Shown here one piece after another: positions 1-11,011 of a stretch of DNA of 64,000 nucleotides. Within the stretch, counting starts at the first letter, position 1; every line of letters starts with the position of its first letter. The notes beneath the pieces were generated by a model. It did no database searches. It was not told the origin of the DNA and saw only the letters and a list, made by a program, of their open reading frames with translations. The stretch is from Ignelater luminosus (taxonomy: Eukaryota > Arthropoda > Insecta > Coleoptera > Elateridae): NCBI GenBank assembly GCA_011009095.1, contig VTPC01091294.1, positions 1 through 64,000 of the forward strand, given 5' to 3'. The position numbers and the translations under genes were made by a program.

Positions 1-492
1 AAAAAATGTATGGTCTACGTGTGTGCAATCATGTATGGTGTTTACCTCCTGTTCTACCCTACCCCTACACTATTTTGTTTACGTGACCTGCTCCACGATG
101 TTTGGGAGCTTGATCTTTCACGTGTTCCACTTTCAAAATGTAAACAATAATATAAACAAACCTTGATAGGAATGTCGTCTATTAGTGATTTCAATTTGTC
201 TGTAATTTCCTTATATTTGTTTACCTACTTATATGTGAATATTTTGCTGTTTGTCTATATAATATGTCTAAACGGTTTTTGTCGAATTTGTTTTAAAATG
301 GATGCAAACAATTAACCAACCGTTTGAGGGTTGCTGGGTTTCTTGACTGACGCAGCGTTAATATCTCCTTGGGGTTTTGTACGTTAGTTATAGGATTTTT
401 GAGTAAAATTTTAATTACAAGTAGAAAAACATTATAAAACGCATTTCTAACGCATTAAAAGAGAAAAAGTGTATTAAACAGGTTTGCTACTT

Positions 493-512
493 TTATTATT
501 ATTATTATTAAT
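493..512. repeat. (ATT)n microsatellite
   Basis: About six consecutive ATT units in A+T-rich surroundings. Confidence 0.9.
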
Positions 513-1888
513 TTATTTAAATATATTTTATCTGGTTTAATTAAAATTATATGCTCTGTTTCGTTCTTGGATAATAAAAAATCTTCATGGTTTATTAAAT
601 ATCGAAATTCAAGTTCTTATCTTCTTATATTTTTATTCCTTTCCTTCAATATGATAATAAAATGTCTAAAAGGCAAAATTGTAAGGTAATAATAAAACAT
701 TGAAGTGTTTGTTGCCACTATATAAATGCGGCCTTAAATTCTCATGGAGAAAACCACCTTTTAATGGTAAATGCAGCGTAAAGTTTGAACTTTCTCTCTC
801 TCTCTTGGTTGTTTAATTCTTGCACAGTCAAGGAATGGTCAAGGTAATATCTTGATTCTTGAAACCAACTGGGAATACTTCAGGCAAGATTTAAAATGCT
901 TTTGGAAAATTTATTCAAATTTTATTTACATCTACTTGATTTTAATAAAACCGCTTTTTCTTTCAATATGTATTCCTCGTTAGTTTTCACATCTTGTTAT
1001 TATTTTTGCCTTTCTTTCTTAGTTTATGGTGATACTATCTACTTAGCTTAAATAATCTGGTAAATAGAAAAGCCATTAGAAAGAACAGCTAAAAAGTCGT
1101 TTAGGTTCAAGAAATAAATGAGAGCGTTGATTGATATTCATAAACTATTTAGACCCGGTTTAAACCTTAAATCATGAATTAGTTATGCAATGCAGAGGGG
1201 ACCATAAAAAATAATCTCATTCGATTAATCTTTCACTCATTTCATCGAAAGTGTAGATAATGGAATTTTATTGATAAGTTGTAAATAAACTCAAAATGTT
1301 TCTAGAGAAAATTCCAATTCTTGATGAAAGGCAATTCCGTATACAAAAATTATCAGAACTAACGTAAATATACAAAACTAAACTCTAAACTACACTGGTA
1401 GTACATTTGTTGATGCAAACGTCTTTTTTAATAGCAAGAAAGCACACCAATACACGCTACGTTTATTATTTATGTGTACGATGACCGTATCTAATTGTAT
1501 TAGCATTATCAATAAATCACGTTATGTGGCTCTTATCTACGGAGTAAACGTTCCTTCAAACATCAAACATCTCCATAAGAAGTCCGAGATCGTGAGACCT
1601 GGGAAATGTACGAATCAGCGAGAATCTAGAAAGAAAATCTAAAATAAAAAAACTTATTGTTTGTTGAAGCTTCCTGCCAAATAAAAAATTATCTATAGAA
1701 ACGAGAAAAATTTCTTAGAAAGGGTTCCATGTTCAATTCCATGTTGATGTTTGGAAACTGCAGAAAGCAGAAGCGAAGGTACGCTTGATTTGACACATCT
1801 AGGTATGTTCTAGACTAGAAATCTCTACGGAACTAATAAAACAAAAGCTACTATGAACATTCTTGATCGTAGTTCTGAAGTGCTACAG

Positions 1889-1907
1889 TATTATTATTAT
1901 TATTATA
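1889..1907. repeat. (ATT)n microsatellite
   Basis: About six consecutive TAT/ATT units. Confidence 0.9.
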
Positions 1908-2753
1908 GTAAAGGTGATAATTGAGAAACATTAAAAGGAGAAAAGCCAAAGAGGTACCTATTTGTCATTGTGTCCAAGATTTTGTCTCAATAACAATGTA
2001 ACTATTTGTGCTAGTTAATATTAATGATTGAAATTGAGAAATTCAAAATTATTAATTTAATAAGGAACTTTCGTGACGTACTGCCAAATGGTCTGTCCAG
2101 TCTATACCTATGTACTATAAATCTTTTCTTGTTTTTTTTTCTAGAATTGGTGCAGGGTGAATTCTAAACCTAAATTACCGATCGTACATGTCGATATGAA
2201 CAAGCCAAATATTGTAAGTTCCACTGACGGGGTTATACGACAGCTTGGTAGAAATCACACGATTGCTAAATTCAAAATGGGGACCATTCGAGTATATTTT
2301 AACAGATGAAACACAAGCTTATTCTATTTTAAAATTGGAAACTCGCGAGTTTTTCTTTAGTTATCCACGACTGTACAAAAACAAGATTGAGTTTAAACAG
2401 CTTTCTCTCTTGGTTCATTTGCAGACAAACGTGTAGGTTCTACTTGACTCTGTAATGGATGTGTGTAAGCAAGGAGAGGTTGAGCCAGTCATCAAGTAAG
2501 AACAAGATATGCCTAAGGATGTGTATTTCTAGTTCTTCTAAACAGAAATTTATGGTTTCATTATTCTTCCGCCATCTAGAAAGACTGCAGAGAGTGGTGC
2601 GTGGGAAAATTATAAATAAATGGAAATTAAGGAGAAACAGTCGAATGAAGAACAGAGAAGTTGATCGAGAAGTGCACCTTGAGAAACAACATAAAGGGAA
2701 AAGAAGAAGGTACCAAGACAATAAGGGACAGAGGATTAATGTATACTAATAAC

Positions 2754-2968
2754 GCAGAAAATAGAACAAGGAAGAAAAAAAGAGCAAACGAAAGAGTAAA
2801 AAGAAAGAAATAAAAGGAATGAAAAAGCGAAAACGAGTGAATAGAGGGTTGGAAAAGGAGAGGGAAGCAGTAGAAAGAAAGAGTAAGAAAATATAAGTAC
2901 AATAAAAAGAAAGTCCGGAAAAACTAACGAAAAAAGGGAGAAAGAAGTGAAAAGAAGAGAAATGAAGT
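2754..2968 (+). repeat. Purine-rich (G+A) tract
   Basis: Roughly 215 bp in which nearly every base on the + strand is A or G (blocks such as GAAGAAAAAAAGAG). Lys/Arg/Glu-rich reading frames through it and their Phe/Leu-rich antisense frames are compositional artefacts. The purine bias begins more weakly near 2600. Confidence 0.75.
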
Positions 2969-4113
2969 CTTCTTCAGTGGCGTTAGATAGATTATACAGT
3001 TTCTATACCTTGGGTACAAATTGGTAGTACCTTTTTGACTTTCCTTTTTACGCTACAAGAGATTTTCCTAACACCTACGTATCTTTTTTGTTTCTACACA
3101 AATTTCCTGGTTTTTCAAGAAGTTTCCTTACTATTTGACTTATGTGATCGTGTGTAGAGTAGAAGTCTGGGAAATTACAAAAAGAAACGTAGATAAATTA
3201 ACAGTAATATCGGTATATCCGGCTGATGGAAAATAATAGAGGGCCAAAAAGGATATGGGATACCCTGTATCGCGAAAACGGTGCATGTTAGTGAAAAAAA
3301 GCTTTATGGCAAAGCAAGCTTAATCTCTGTCAAGGAATGCGATTCGGATAATTGCATTCTGTTTTTGAGACAACGTGTGACCTTACTAAGACCAGTTGAA
3401 TTTTGGTGATCTAATTTTACTAGAAAATGGTGCATTCTATGAGAAGAATGTAATTTCAAAAATAGAGAAATCTTTTAATTTTTCAGTGGCGTAACAATCT
3501 TCTTTAGGGTAGTGAGCTAGCCTCCTCCCCATTTCCCCACTTCTGATAAGGATATCAAACACAAAACTACATAAAATCGTAGGCACCTTGAAGTAATAAG
3601 CATTTCATCCCGATATCTCACCTTGATTTTGAGTTTGACGCCCTGTATCTCATAAACTTTAGGATATAGGTAAGTTGGGCTAAATTGTCTTATTTTGATC
3701 CCAGGAATTTAAGGTAGCTCTATATCTATGGTTTTCTGAGATACTTTGCATATAAACTTACGCTGTCTATGTATATCTTAGTACGAGATTTACCGGACAC
3801 ACAACTAAAATCAATCCTTGGTGGTATCATTTTGATCTGAATCCACTGACCATATTGAGTATGGAGATTTTCTGTTTCTACTCTGGCTTTTACAAAAAAG
3901 GAATCGAATAAAATGAAAATGGTATTTTAAAAAAATGAAAATAGGCTTTTGAGTATCTGTTCCAAGCCTTAGCAATCCATCTGGTTTTCTTAACCAAGCG
4001 AAAAGAGAAATCAGAAAAACTTGAATAATCTGGCAAACGCTGCAACGTAAGTAAGTGAACCGCACACTGTTACAAAGATCAAAATAAGAAAAATCGAAAT
4101 ATCGAAGAATATA
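2969..4113. other. Intergenic, repeat-like remnants
   Basis: No gene seen. Phrases such as CCCTGTATCTCATAAAC (about 3642-3658) and ACCCTGTATCGCGAAAAC (about 3263-3280) resemble ends and internal parts of the TA-flanked MITEs found elsewhere in the window, so this is probably old MITE debris. Confidence 0.4.
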
Positions 4114-4284
4114 CAGGGTGTGCCATTTGAAAAAAAATTGTTTAGTTTTGTTACTTTTGGACCAGCATGTAGTAATGTCGAAAGGTACGCATTAGAAAAC
4201 TTCCTTACTACTGTAAACATTGTTTCTCTGCAACAATCCTCTCTCTCTTCAAACAAACAAACCGAGATATTCTGGGACACCTTG
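4114..4284. mobile_element. Small TA-flanked MITE (mariner type)
   Basis: A 171-bp element that begins CAGGGTGTGCC and ends GGGACACCTTG. These are near-perfect terminal inverted repeats, with TA on both sides (4112-4113 and 4285-4286). The end sequence CAGGGTG-type plus TA duplication is typical of Tc1/mariner-derived miniature elements. It has no coding capacity; a 63-residue ORF through it is incidental. Confidence 0.75.
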
Positions 4285-5265
4285 TATATGTTTCGGCTCG
4301 TTAATTATTAATTTAAAAATCATCTTAAGGAGGATGAATAAGAACTAAAGGTACATTCTAATTTAACGTTTTTAATTTATAAAATTATATGAACTACATT
4401 CTTATTCCTGAGTAATTCTCTAAGTGCCCTTACTTACTTAAGAATGTAATTATTATGTTTTCTTTAGAATTAAATAACCAAAATCCATTATGAGGGATTA
4501 ATTTCAATATTTTAAACTACAAATTAAATACGCCACAGCAACCAGTTTTCATTGCTGTGGGCACTAAAAGTATAGTGTGTGATTGTAGATTACATGATGG
4601 TTTCAATTCAAATTTGATTTGCAACTTACTGCATCTTAAAAAAATGGTGGAATTATTGCAACAAATAAAGTGAGACCAAAAATGTAATATCGTCAAAAAT
4701 TCAAATTTCATTAAACCGATAAATGGCACTATAAAATTTATAATAATGATGCATCTGTTACTGCTTTTGCATAGAAAATTATTGTGAATATTATTATTGG
4801 GAAGTCAACGACATTAATTTTACATAATTGGTAATATGGCCCGTAATATGCACAGATTGGTTGCATGTTACTAACGCAGATGTTTATTTAAAGATTAGGT
4901 CTTGGCTTGGAATAAAAAAAATTATCAATCAGACGAATCTTGCTCTCTAGGTCAACGACAGTACCTTCTAGACCAAAGATAAGTTTTTTATTTGCGTTTG
5001 AAGAAATCTGTGTCAATTTAATTGGTGCACATTTGATCGTTCTCTTGTTTACAACGTCTGAAATTTTTATTAGCTTCTTAAAGTTGCATGTAGTCTTTTT
5101 ATCACTAATTGGTTATTCTTGCACATTTATTGTAGGATTATGTATTGAAAAGGAGATCTTTAATTCTGCACAGTACGGGCTCAAAACATTTCGGCGCCCT
5201 TAAATATTGTTTTTTGCGACCTTGGACCCCGAAGCAAACATGAGCCTTGGGACTCCGAAACATAC
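4285..5265. other. Intergenic; ends in TE-like fragment
   Basis: No gene is visible. The last ~80 bp (from about 5185) contain TTTCGGCGCCCTTAA and GC-rich phrases resembling a dispersed repeat also seen near 5640-5780 and 39560-39790. The solo LTR appears to have inserted into that repeat. Confidence 0.4.
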
Positions 5266-5629
5266 TGTTACGTTTTGACAAAAACGTATATTTATTTTTA
5301 CTGTTTATTTTTACTTAGTTTATTACAATTTATTTCCAGAATTTATTTACACTAAATTATTTATTTAATTATGTACAGTAGAATTTATTTATCACGAATT
5401 AACATTTATTTCGTTCGTAACTACTAGCTGCTTGACTGTAGAACTGGCTTCTGCTCGGTCAACGCCTCCTTATATTCGTTTCCGCGTGGTTTTTGATGAG
5501 CCCAGAAAGTTCGCGTTCCTTCTGGAACATTCGACGGTGGAAGAGTCTCGATAGTTCGAGATTTCTCCGGCACATTCGACCAGCTTGCTCGAGACTTTTT
5601 CTAGAATATTCTAGGGGTGGCGCGTTACA
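5266..5629 (-). mobile_element. Solo LTR, Gypsy-like
   Basis: A 364-bp LTR. On the minus strand it starts TGTAACGCGCC and ends AAAACGTAACA, giving the classic TG...CA termini inside a short TGTAACG/CGTAACA inverted repeat. It is flanked by the 4-bp duplication ATAC (5262-5265 and 5630-5633). A TATA-like GAATATAAGG (minus strand, about 5467-5476) and AATAAA signals further along match promoter and poly(A) parts of an LTR. No internal gag/pol region adjoins it, so it is a solo LTR left by LTR-LTR recombination. Four-base duplications are usual for Gypsy/Ty3 elements; the family assignment is inference. Confidence 0.85.
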
Positions 5630-5633
5630 ATAC

Positions 5634-5780
5634 ACATGGGGGGACCCCTCCGACTTTGAAACAGGCACATGGTGATCCCATCTTGAACTCGAAATAAACC
5701 TGAAGCGTAAGATAACATAAATAAATAACTTTGCCGCACCTTAACGAATGGCGCTTAACTTGTTGAGCCGGCCCTGGTGT
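5634..5780. repeat. Dispersed repeat fragment
   Basis: Continuation of the repeat interrupted by the solo LTR. It shares CCTTAACGAATGGCGC exactly (5739-5754) with 39730-39745, and ends near GAGCCGGCCCTGG, a phrase that recurs in variant form at 12287 and 45480. I infer a transposon remnant of unknown family. Confidence 0.5.
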
Positions 5781-7479
5781 GATGTATTAATTCAAAGTAG
5801 CATTTGGCGACTTCTTTGTTTTTAAGAATTAAAACTAATTTCCAAACTATGGAAATGCTATGCAGTAAAAAGAGGCGACGCACTATCTATTCATTATGAT
5901 ATATAGTTATTGTTTACATGTTTATTCCTACAGTATCAAAGGACCAATTAATACTATTACAAAAATAACCTTACCACCATTACAAGGTTATCATTTTCGA
6001 AACAACTATACAGATACATTATATCAGTTGTTTCATGATCATCATTTCTAGAACCATCTTGAAATTTGGAACAAAAATTTTTTGCTTAAAATATTGCTGA
6101 TAAATAAATAAAATCGACGTGTTCGAACATTCTTCCGAAAAATTAAATGTAACGCCATAAATGAATTTGTGCCATACTTTTTTTACACACTGTATAAAAA
6201 GCCTAACTTTTGAGTAGTAGGTTGTAGATGTCTTGAAAAGCAGAATAAGAGTGCATTGTACTAGCAACCAACAATAGTTTCTGTAAGCTTACAAACTAAC
6301 GTAAAAGTCTGGTTCTTGTATAGAACGAATTTGACATTACTAGTGAGCAAGACAAGACAATAACCTACTTGTACCCTAAAATGGACTTGCCGGTTTTTGC
6401 ACTGGCCTCTTTAATGATAAATTCTAGAAACACAAATGACATTGTTTTTTATTCCTTAAGTAGAGACATTAAATAAATTACCAAGAAAACCAAACTTATT
6501 GTTTAATAAGGTCTTATACGAATTATTTCTAAATAACATTCTCTAAAATTATTCACATGCTCCATTTGTCCATACATATGAGACTGACCACAATGTGATC
6601 ATTTATATTTCTCACATTTTCGAGACTGTCTGTCTGCTTTTCAAAGTTATATTTCCAGCAGTAGATAATTGTGATATTATTCATATGTTTATAAAATCAT
6701 ATTAGGACCGGTATTTCCATCTAGGAATAAACCTACGTATTAGGCTATCTACCGTATATTTCTATTAACTGCCACTTTTTGGGTATTTCAATCTATGGTT
6801 AACAGTTATCGACCAGATAAGTGCCGGTTAGATTTATACTGCAGTTTTTCTGTTGTTAAAGTAGTATCTGTCAGATAGTCAACTCAAGATTTGGTGTATC
6901 CTCAGTATTCCTTGTCAGTTGTCACACTGTTTTGTTGTGTACTCTAGTAGTGTGTTATTAAAAAGTGGGATAGGTTAGATAGTTCCGGAGTGATTTCAGA
7001 TGAGGGTAGCGAAGCTCATTAAAAAGACATGGACATGTTAGCTAATTTAATTGACTTTAGAATGTAGAAACAGCAAGTCTATGAGAATATTCAGGACGAC
7101 TAAGTAGATAAGTAGATACAGAAAAAAAGGCAACGTTCATATATTACATGCTATTCAGAAAATACAACCGTTTTACATTTTAAATGTTCAGAAAAATAAA
7201 TACACAAACGCTAAAAATACTAAATTCTAAATCTACATGCACAAAGCAAGACGATCACCTTTGTTGAAGCGAGTACTGTTTCGAACTGGCTTCATTTATA
7301 TAGGACAAAATCGCATACAGTAATAGAAATAATGGGAAATGAGTGAAGTCTAATATCTCAGTTCTAATTCTATAATGAGTGTATGTGCTAAAAAAGTAGA
7401 TTGCATATTTAGCCTTGGCTTTAGCTTAGCTAATGTAACAGAATTATTTATAAAGGGTTTTTCAGGGTTTCTGTTTATA
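5781..7479. other. Intergenic / upstream of calcium-binding gene
   Basis: No convincing exon. TTTTACACACTGTATA at about 6180-6195 looks like one end of a mariner-type MITE whose other end I cannot find. The missing 5' exons of the downstream EF-hand gene may lie here, but I could not pick one out. Confidence 0.35.
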
Positions 7480-7862
7480 CCCATATAGCACACGGACATC
7501 TTATGGATGTCCATTGGACGTTCGAATTTCGGCGGATGGATGTCCAGTGGACGTCCGTTTGTCACAACTTTGGACATCCTACGGACGTCCGTTATTGGAC
7601 GTAATTTGTACATTTTTTTGTGCGTAATTTGGGCATAATCCGGACAATTTTTGGACATAATTCGGACAATTCTTGGACATACATAATTCTGACAATGTTT
7701 GGACATAATCTGTACGACCTTTGGGCATAATTTGAACGATTTTTGGATGAAAATGGACGTCCAAACATGGATGTCCACTGAATGTCCAATTTACGTCCAT
7801 GGACGTCGGGACGAAATTTGGATGACAAATGGACGTCCATTGGACGTCCGGTGCTATATGGG
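7480..7862. mobile_element. 383-bp palindromic MITE
   Basis: Starts CCCATATAGCACACGGAC and ends GTCCGGTGCTATATGGG, an almost perfect terminal inverted repeat, with TA on both sides (7478-7479, 7863-7864). The outer ~100 bp on each side are filled with GGACGTCC-type palindromic words, and the centre with a ~22-bp tandem repeat. No transposase. Overlapping ORFs of 69-142 residues here are products of the repeat structure, not genes. Confidence 0.85.
7620..7745. repeat. Degenerate ~22-bp tandem repeat inside MITE
   Basis: About five to six imperfect copies of a unit like CATAATTCGGACAATTTTTG(GA). It forms the core of the MITE and explains the repeated Tyr-Val-Gln / Asn-Tyr-Val peptides on the minus strand. 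Confidence 0.75.
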
Positions 7863-7994
7863 TAGTACTTATAATATCTCCCACAACAATTATTATCTGA
7901 TTAATTAAGATAAAAAATCCCATTCATGACAATACTGACAAAAAAAAAAACTGTAAGATATGCAAGCATAATGATGGTGACATTCTTTTTTCAG

Positions 7995-8954
7995 GTTGAA
8001 GCTCCTAAGTGTGCCTTAACAAACCACAATTTAGCCACCATACAATTTGCAGTTCCATTTATCAGGGAATATAGTAAACATGTAAAACCACATAAGGCTG
8101 AAGGAAAAAAGTATAAATCAGATTCAGATTATTATAGCAGCAGTGATAGTGATAATGAAGTATTAGGACATAGAGTAAGTAAATTGTTTCTTGACGTGTG
8201 TTCCAAAACATTCTTTTATTCAGAACTGATATTTCAAATTTAGTTTTATTTTTATTTCTGCAGTAGAAATCTAAATACTACTAATATTAAAATTCTAGGG
8301 CGAATCAGATTTCTGGAGAAGAAAAATGCGCACATTCCATAGTATTCTTGATGTAAATAAAGATGGTGTAATATCTTATGATGATTTTAAATTATTAGCC
8401 GATAGATTTGTAAATTTGGGACATCTAAGTGAAAAACAAAGTCATGAATTTCATACAGTTATCAAAGTAAGTTTAATAACAGTTAAGTATTCATAATTAT
8501 CATTTTTTTAATTTTTATTTTTATCAGGACCTTTGGGAAAAACTATGGGGTGAAATAACACCATACAACTTGGTTACAGTTGAAAGATATCTAGAGGATA
8601 TGCATCATGTACTGAATGATAAACCTTTAAAGAAGAAAGCCCATGCTTTTCTACCATTCCTTTTTAAAGTATGATTATAGTACTTGATATAAAAAGTAAA
8701 ATATTCATTTTCATTTGTTTTAGGCTATTGATAAAACTAAATCTGGCAAAATCTCTGTAGAAGATTTTAAATTATTCTTTAAATGCCTTGGCTTATCTGA
8801 ACAAGATGCCATTTTTACATTCCGAATAGTCGATATAAATGGTGATGGTAAACTTACAATGAAAGAATTTGTGAAGCACGGTAGACAATTTTTCCTAACA
8901 GAAGATCAAGAATGTATAAGTAAATATTTCTGGGGACCACTTATTGATCATTAA
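7995..8954 (+). CDS. EF-hand calcium-binding protein (sarcoplasmic/calexcitin-like), 3' exons
   Basis: Four exons: 7995-8174, 8299-8466, 8528-8668 and 8724-8954 (TAA at 8952-8954). All introns are in phase 0 with GT/AG borders of 55-124 bp. They encode about 239 residues. Three EF-hand loops are visible: DVNKDGVISYDD, DKTKSGKISVED and DINGDGKLTMKE, each with Asp at position 1, Gly at 6 and an acidic residue at 12. A degenerate pair partner lies between the first and second (region LWGEITPYNLVTVE), giving the four-site layout of sarcoplasmic calcium-binding proteins. The C-terminus is SKYFWGPLIDH. Before the first EF hand is an acidic serine stretch (SDSDYYSSSDSDNE), a plausible casein-kinase-2 target. 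The protein should be a soluble calcium buffer or sensor. The first exon is preceded by a strong acceptor (TTCTTTTTTCAG), so the start codon lies upstream; the in-frame ATG at 7926 is probably intronic. The exact subfamily is uncertain. Confidence 0.85.
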
Positions 8955-9152
8955 AATTATTCAGCTAACCAGATCACGTGATAATCTTTAAATGATTTGT
9001 TTATTTCTGTCTTATTTTATTGTAATCGAATTTAAGAATGTCTTTATTTTAAGAGTTAATTATTGACGAGCACTTCATGATATTATTTTATGTAAATTTT
9101 CTAAGTATAATTTTTGATATAATTGTGTAAAATTAAATATTAAAATATTATA

Positions 9153-9719
9153 CAGCCTAGGCCGCCAAACTTTGCAAGAACCTAAGAAAGTTTGGTTAAC
9201 TATATTTTGGCACTACTTATCAAAAGTGTTGTAGTGTGTCCCAGTTGTATTCAGGATTGAGTTTTTATGCACCATTGGTAAATTGTAGGATAATACTCGA
9301 GTTTTACAACCTCAGTTAGTAGACAACTAGACAAGACAAGATGAGAGTTATTAAAACACATAACTTTATCATCACTTATTTCTTCTGAATCACTTAAACT
9401 AAAATTTTGTTTTGTATTTTCTTCGTTATCTTTATTATTAGTTTCTATTTCCAAATCAAGAAATTCATTTTCATGCAATACTAACTTAGCATTATCTTGC
9501 TCAATTGTCTCTTTTTCTATATCATCAAACTTTTTATTTATATTATCATTTTTAGTTGCCCTTATCTCAACTCTTTTTATGCCCTGTTTTAGTTCATTCT
9601 TATCTTCTATCCACAGCAATATATCAATAATAAGAATTAGTAATTCTACTAGATAAAACTTAACAATGCAATCAGTATAAATGAGTTGAAACTTTGCAAG
9701 TTTGACTTATACTGGGCTG
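9153..9719 (-). mobile_element. TA-flanked transposon derivative with acidic ORF
   Basis: Ends are CAGCCTAGG...CAAACTTTGCAAG on the left and its imperfect inverse CTTTGCAAG...CTGGGCTG on the right, between TA dinucleotides (9151-9152, 9720-9721). A 122-residue minus-strand ORF fills the middle. Its ends and size suggest a deletion derivative of a Tc1/mariner/pogo-type element. It lies 200 bp beyond the stop of the EF-hand gene. Confidence 0.6.
9251..9619 (-). CDS. Acidic ORF, possible pogo/Tigger transposase C-terminus
   Basis: One uninterrupted frame of 122 residues from ATG at 9619. It is rich in Glu, Asp, Asn and Lys (LSDSEEISDDK near residue 75; ENEFLDLEIETNNKDNEEN before it), with no membrane segment or recognisable fold. 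Pogo/Tigger transposases end in a similar acidic tail after the DDE domain and also use TA targets and CAG-type ends, so I suspect a leftover C-terminal exon inside the enclosing element. No DDE residues are present, and the match is one of style only. It could equally be a chance ORF in low-complexity DNA. Confidence 0.3.
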   Translation of the reverse strand: MLWIEDKNELKQGIKRVEIRATKNDNINKKFDDIEKETIEQDNAKLVLHENEFLDLEIETNNKDNEENTKQNFSLSDSEEISDDKVMCFNNSHLVLSSCLLTEVVKLEYYPTIYQWCIKTQS

Positions 9720-9827
9720 TATGCAATATAAAGCTATCGACATAATATTTTTAAATTTTTTTATTTTATTTTATATAAATATATTCTTTTTTTCTAAATA
9801 AAATATAAACTTAAAAAATTAATATTT

Positions 9828-9951
9828 TTAATTATCCTCCACTGATGAGTTCATAGCAAGGATGAAAGGATCACTTGGATCAATTGGCATACTTTTTATA
9901 TTCTTGAGGAAGACAATTGTGTCTTTATATTTATAAACATTGAACTTTTTT
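9828..9951 (-). CDS. Possible terminal exon, unrecognised
   Basis: A minus-strand frame of about 40 codons ending in TAA (9828-9830). It reads KDTIVFLKNIKSMPIDPSDP followed by FILAMNSSVEDN. It looks more protein-like than its surroundings, but an in-frame stop lies just upstream and the only acceptor is a weak AAAAAAAG. No upstream exon could be assigned. I do not recognise it. Confidence 0.2.
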
Positions 9952-10099
9952 TATTTGAACTTGATAACAAAATGTTTATTACAGTTTTCCTTATGTACTA
10001 AATTGAGGGATAATTTACTCTTTTTATGTTTAATAAGACCTTTATACCAGACCTGTTTGAGTAAATAGCCCATAAATGTATAAGGCAGTATCAGTCATG

Positions 10100-10500
10100 T
10101 AGGGTTACCAGATCTTCCATTTTTAATAAGTTTCATATTTTCATGTAGCTTGTATGCAAAAGCATATTATTCTTAACAACAAAAAAAAAAATAACAGGTA
10201 TGTAAATAATTTAAAGCTTAATACAATGATGTATTAATTTAGAAATCTCAAAAATGGTGATATAAATAATTTTGTAGCAAATTTTGTACAAGTTTATTTT
10301 TAAAGCGCTTAAAATTCCTAATTTCCAATAGATTTTGATCATTTTAATTTTTAAAAGTATTTTGTTTTCTTCTCTGTAAAATTGGTGTCTTGATAGATCT
10401 TCCTGGTATTTATGTTTACTAAATTTTTTGTCGAGATAAAATCCCATGTATTTTTATTCATGTTCTCATATATTCTTAGAAAACAAATCTGGCAACCCTA
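10100..10500. mobile_element. 401-bp non-autonomous hAT-type MITE
   Basis: Starts TAGGGTTACCAGATCTTCC and ends AAATCTGGCAACCCTA, terminal inverted repeats of about 15 bp. It is flanked by an exact 8-bp duplication CAGTCATG (10092-10099 and 10501-10508). Eight-base duplications are the mark of the hAT superfamily. The interior is A+T-rich; the 78-residue minus-strand ORF in it shows no transposase features. Confidence 0.85.
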
Positions 10501-11011
10501 CAGTCATGAATATTATCCTTGAATATTCAAGGCTATTACAAATGTAACTCAACAGCTATGGAACAGTCTGTAAAATTCTTCTGAATGCATTGTTCACCTT
10601 GAAGAGAATACTGAGCAGTTGCAATTTTTCATAGCATAACTATGTCCACATCTGCTAAATAGCGTGGGCAGAGTTAAATTATATGAATTCAAATGATAAT
10701 TTTATGCCATATAGTTCATAATTGATCAAATATTCAAGAATAAGATTTACAAATAGTTTCTCAACTCAAAAGTATTTTGATAACTACATTCAAGTTTGAC
10801 TGGATATATTGGCCATTAATTCAATGCTGTTTAAAAAAAATATAATTTCATGGTTGCTAAATCTTAAGATGGAATTAATTTAATAAAACAATTTTACAAT
10901 ATGTTTCATTTAAAATCACAAAAAGTTGTTTTTGGCAAAACTGGAAATACTGATAATAATAGGCTCATCTCAACTATCTTAATTATACCAATCAGTTCTT
11001 AAACACAAAAG

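Larger units (their letters stand above)
1..2240. other. Intergenic DNA, no gene seen
   Basis: A+T-rich sequence with short chance ORFs only. The only structured items are two ATT microsatellites (listed separately). I see no splice-bordered coding exons on either strand. Confidence 0.6.

Noticed and set aside
2440-2902. Lys/Arg-rich + ORF and Phe/Leu-rich minus ORFs
   Set aside because: Produced by the purine-rich composition; no start context, domain or splice signals.
7350-7923. Overlapping minus-strand ORFs of 82-142 residues
   Set aside because: They run through the tandem and palindromic core of the MITE; their repeated peptides mirror the DNA repeat and no frame has exon borders.
7926-7994. 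ATG at 7926 as start of the EF-hand protein
   Set aside because: The stretch up to 7994 ends in a strong polypyrimidine tract and CAG, and its translation is unlike any N-terminus of this family; it is better read as intron.
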